Origin: Auxenochlorella pyrenoidosa
Taxonomy: Eukaryota > Chlorophyta > Trebouxiophyceae > Chlorellales > Chlorellaceae
Assembly: GCA_001430745.1 (NCBI GenBank)
Contig: KQ482051.1
Span: 297,877-317,871 of the forward strand
DNA: 19,995 bases
Direction: 5' to 3'
The notes under the pieces are model-generated. The model was not told the origin of the DNA. It made no database searches and saw only the letters and a list, made by a program, of their open reading frames with translations. Below are positions 17,601 through 19,995 of the stretch, in pieces (position 1 is the first letter of the stretch; each line of letters starts with the position of its first letter). The position numbers and the translations under genes are program-made.

Positions 17601-19995
17601 CTTGAGGGAGCCAAAGGGGGCAAACACGCCCCTGCAAGGCCGCACAGCACGTGGGGGATGCTCCCTCAGCACACCCTGGATGGCTGCCACCCAGCTGGCC
17701 ACAGGGCGTGCCACCAGTATGCAAACCGTGCGCAATCATCAATCGGTGCGGATGGGCGGGACTGACCGACGCCCGGCAGCGCACCTCTTCTTGTGCCACA
17801 CAATGAGCTCGCCGTCCAGGATGCAGGGGCCGGGCGTGGCGCGCCGGATGACCTCGTCCATCACGCTGGGGGGGAGCACGCGTGCAGAGAGGCATCATGG
17901 CACATGCCAGCTGGCCGCGCAGGCGCATGGACCGAGTGCACCCAAGAAGCGCGCTGCGGCGCGATAGCACACCATGGCCCAGCCAGCCGGTCAGCGGGCC
18001 CCGCGCGGCCCGCCTGCCTGTAGTTGGAGCGCTCGCCGTGCTCAATGGCCTTGCGCGAAAAGTAGCTGACCAGGTCGGGGCCGTGCGTGCCGGGCGGCGG
18101 GCGGCAGCGATGCACCTGCATGCGCTCGCCTGCGGGGACCAGCGGCGTGCAGTGGCGGGTCGCAGGCAGGCAGCAGCTGAGCGCTGCAGCAGGCAGGGTG
18201 GCACCTCCCGCGATGCCTGCAGCACTGTGCCAGGGCCTGCCGTACTGTGCACGCAGTGAGCCAGCCAGCGCCGCTGGGAGCGCAGCAGGGCAGCGGCTGG
18301 CAAGGAACCCACGCACGCAACTGGCCAGCAGCCCCCTTCTCCCGCCCACCATCAAACTTGGTCTCCAGCAGGAAGCGCCCTGCGTGGCACCGCTCCATGT
18401 ACTCTGCTGCCCAGGCCACGCTGTTGGTGGCGGTGGCCATCTGGGGGCGCACCGCATTGCCGGGGCGCAGGTTCTGGGCGGCACAGCAGGGTGGGTGGGA
18501 GGGGGGATGGGGGCTGCACCAGAGCACCAGGTCGCTACAAACCCAGCCCAGCGATGCCGTGTGCAGCCATCCCCAGGAGGCAGGCGGGCGTTACGTAGGC
18601 ATGGGGTGAACGCTGCGTTAGCACGTGCCAGGCGGGTCCCAGGTCGGCAGGGCCCTGCAGCACTCACCGCGCTGAAGCGCTTGCCATCGTCGACCATCTC
18701 ATTGAAGATGAACTCCATGTCCTGCAGCAATGCCAGCAGTCCAAAGAATGGTCCTTCGAATTCCCATGTCCTCAAGGCTGCCCTGTGCCCCATCCAGGCT
18801 CAACCGTTGAGCCGTGACGGAAGTTGCATGCGCGCTCTCGCACAGCCCCCAGCCCCAGCCCCTGCAGGCTCTCCCCAACCCAGTGCCCGCCCTCAGCCCG
18901 CACCATGCCGCTGTTGTTGAAGTACTCGAATGCATCCTTGTGCCAGGCCTTGAGGATGGTGGTTTCCGAGCAGTTAATCTGCAGGGAGCCCAGCATCCCC
19001 TGTGGTGAGTACCAAACTGCCTTGGGCGCATGCAAATCCAGCCTGCCAGCCTCCTTTCCCCCAGGCTTATCCTGATTTGCTTGCTTCTGGCCCCTGGCTG
19101 CGCTGCTGCTTGCCTTGAGATTCTTCAGGATGATCTGCACAATCCAGGTCATCTGCTCGGGCGTGGTCACCTGCAGGCGCAGGGCAAGCGGGCAGGGCAA
19201 TCCTGTTGCAGTCGCATGCCAGGGCCAACCCCTCTGCGCCCTGCTGTGTGCCTCGGCCACCTCCTGCACTGGTTCTCCGCGAAAAAGGGGCCCTCTTCAG
19301 GCGGTCCCAGCTTGCTGCGCTGCGCCCGGCGCACCGTGAAGAGGTGGCGAACCACCTTGGCCTGGTGGTCTGTCTCCGCCGACTCGGCCAGCCTGTCCAG
19401 CTGGCGGTTGAGCTCCCCGACCTGCGCTGGGCGGGGAGGCCGGCAGCTCTGGGCCGACGCAGGCAGCGCCATCCTTCTTGCCCTGCCAGCCGACGCCTGC
19501 ACCGTGGGCCTGCAGGGGAGTGCAATTCTGGGCGGTACACCGCCAGCTCACCTTGAGCGTGCGCGCCTCTGCCTCGACGTCGGCTCGCTTGTAGCAGAAG
19601 CTGTCCAGTATGTGCTGCAATCACAGCAGGGTCAGAAGGGGAGATGGGTGAGGGCGCGGTGGCTGTTGAGGCATCCACGCGGCCAGGACCGGCCAGCACC
19701 ACTCTTGCCGCACTGCACAGCACACATTCCTGCATGACAGCTCTTTGTCAGTCAGCCCGTGCCCTTACTCCGGCGCTGCACGAACGCTGCACGCAGACAC
19801 CAGCAAGCCCTCGCCCTCGCGCTCACATGCTTGACCACATCTGCAAAGTTGCCGGCTGAGCGCGCGCCGGGCTTGCGCCACTCGCGCACCGCCCGGCCCT
19901 CGGGCGAGTTGCGGTCGATGTTGGCGGCCCTGAGGAGCACGGTGGCCAGCTTGCCCTCCAGCAGGTGGTAGTTGCCGCGCTTGCTGTCGATCTGG
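10604..19995 (-). CDS. LIG4: DNA ligase IV (ATP-dependent, non-homologous end joining), N-terminus outside the window
   Basis: Twenty-nine exons join in frame to 1326 residues. Exons: 19995..19827, 19614..19552, 19421..19335, 19170..19114, 18978..18904, 18721..18668, 18473..18350, 18129..18018, 17865..17785, 17631..17550, 17368..17303, 17055..16935, 16759..16632, 16401..16316, 16151..16095, 15908..15803, 15581..15490, 15304..15158, 14853..14745, 14407..14282, 14109..14045, 13786..13701, 13545..13400, 13224..13182, 12925..12798, 12636..12041, 11863..11802, 11648..11074, 10942..10604. Order: DNA-binding domain, nucleotidyltransferase core, OB-fold, basic linker, BRCT1, XRCC4-binding-type linker, BRCT2, long Ala/Pro-rich tail. 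The enzyme seals double-strand breaks with XRCC4. Tandem BRCT domains after the catalytic core distinguish it from ligases I and III. The catalytic motifs are complete. Plant LIG4 is about 1200 residues, so the length fits, with a longer low-complexity tail here. Introns at 19113, 18017, 13700 and 11073 use GC donors. The first window codon belongs to the DNA-binding domain (SKRGNYHLLEGKLA), so probably only a few dozen residues are missing. Confidence 0.94.
11802..12636 (-). other. LIG4: LIG4 second BRCT domain with a large internal insertion
   Basis: The start is STLRSCTVTLLRL and the core EVRLMGGSVAPALTNPVTHV; the terminal helix VSDSWVHACLGRAEGG forms across the junction 12041/11863. Between the first strand and the Gly-Gly core there are about 70 residues of Gly/Gln-rich sequence, longer than usual. 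Confidence 0.8.
12798..13224 (-). other. LIG4: LIG4 inter-BRCT linker, putative XRCC4-binding region
   Basis: Two exons encode DPTVDSLGDAFLTDVEPEDV and then an acidic segment ending DDTDDEMQ. The Asp-Ser-(x)-Gly-Asp-(A/S)-(F/Y)...Asp-(V/L) order resembles the clamp that wraps the XRCC4 coiled coil in known LIG4 proteins. Assignment by position and pattern. Confidence 0.65.
13400..14109 (-). other. LIG4: LIG4 first BRCT domain
   Basis: Three exons give LRGCKVFIANFQGYNK, MVKRLGGMPTAMYINSVTHI, then RDIISIQWLLDCAREGRR and PRYYIHRS. The Gly-Gly turn and the Trp of the last helix, hallmarks of BRCT, are present. Using the GC donor at 13700 gives a spacing that matches plant LIG4 as I recall it. 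Confidence 0.88.
13972..14036 (-). repeat. C-rich tract (G-rich on the transcribed-sense strand) in a LIG4 intron
   Basis: The plus strand is almost pure C/A here, so the minus (sense) strand carries several runs of four or more G separated by one T. It lies in the intron between exons at 14045 and 13786 and could form a G-quadruplex in the pre-mRNA. Confidence 0.75.
15158..15908 (-). other. LIG4: LIG4 OB-fold domain
   Basis: Contains LYTQYLLALAEPP, RRWISFCRVGSGL, then PDMWVADP, DLRTIRSTVFATGYSLRFPRI-type sequence. The SLRFPRI end matches the conserved motif VI region of LIG4 and precedes the Arg-Tyr-(Asn/Asp)-Lys junction into the linker. Confidence 0.88.
16095..18473 (-). other. LIG4: LIG4 nucleotidyltransferase core
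   Basis: Motif I is KFDGER with the adenylated lysine codon at 18359-18357; the glycine codon is split by an intron. Motif III region: CILDGELIVW (17865-17785). Then VYVVFDVLHNG (about 17045-17010), motif IV EEGIMIK and motif V WLKFKPDY, the last formed across the junction 16316/16151. No catalytic residue is missing. Confidence 0.92.
17071..17106 (+). repeat. G-rich tract on the template strand of a LIG4 intron
   Basis: The plus strand has runs of 8, 3, 5, 5 and 5 G separated by single T, next to the acceptor of the exon starting at 17055. The LIG4 transcript would carry the pyrimidine-rich complement, so this is also an extended polypyrimidine tract. Confidence 0.75.

Noticed and set aside
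19167..19334. Extension of the LIG4 exon past 19335 to a donor near 19280
   Set aside because: The extension gives an out-of-phase junction to the next exon and adds about 20 residues not expected in LIG4; the GTGCGC donor at 19334 keeps phase and the expected spacing.
5809..19995. One giant gene (for example NBS1-like FHA plus BRCT) spanning both right-hand genes
   Set aside because: The FHA lies downstream of the BRCT domains, a stop codon at 10604 and TGTAA signals separate the two, and FHA exons join in frame to the RING, so two genes are supported.
1..19995. tRNA or rRNA genes, transposons, CRISPR arrays or viral insertions
   Set aside because: Nothing recognisable was seen by eye on either strand; a dedicated tRNA and repeat search was not possible here.

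Overview
The window looks like nuclear DNA of a green alga, probably a Chlorella-like trebouxiophyte. The evidence is very GC-rich sequence, genes cut into many short exons by introns of roughly 50-300 bp, TGTAA-type polyadenylation signals downstream of several genes, and a plant-type DNA ligase IV. Species and strain cannot be named from the sequence. No tRNA, rRNA, transposon, CRISPR or viral gene was recognised.

Layout, left to right. (A) Minus strand, 1274 to below base 1: the visible part of an unrecognised protein with a basic, Gln/Arg-rich C-terminal region running off the window. (B) Plus strand, 2001-3754, six exons: a 194-residue protein with a mitochondrial-type presequence and two diverged LPPGxS/LSDP modules. 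A and B are divergent and share a 5' region containing four tandem 8-bp TGACGT repeats. (C) Minus strand, 5554-4226: a protein with an N-terminal membrane segment and a long Ser/Pro/Glu repeat region, convergent with B. (D) Minus strand, 9981-5809, nine exons: an 811-residue protein with an N-terminal FHA domain, a disordered middle with SUMO-interacting-like motifs, a C3HC4 RING and a C-terminal PARP-type zinc finger. (E) Minus strand, from beyond the right edge to 10604: DNA ligase IV, 29 exons and 1326 residues in the window, lacking only the extreme N-terminus.

E and D lie in tandem on one strand. DNA ligase IV seals breaks in non-homologous end joining. The D architecture (phosphopeptide reader, ubiquitin ligase RING, DNA-break-type zinc finger) suggests a nuclear DNA-damage-response E3 ligase, in spirit like RNF8 or CHFR but with a different C-terminal sensor. 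This protein is the best candidate in the window for something undescribed. A second notable feature is splicing: 8 of the 44 introns I can place appear to be GC-AG introns, nearly all with the donor AG|GCAAG. Reading frame is preserved across all of them, and for several LIG4 introns alignment with plant LIG4 as I recall it supports the junction.

All gene models were assembled by hand from reading frame, splice consensus and remembered family motifs. No alignment or database search was run.
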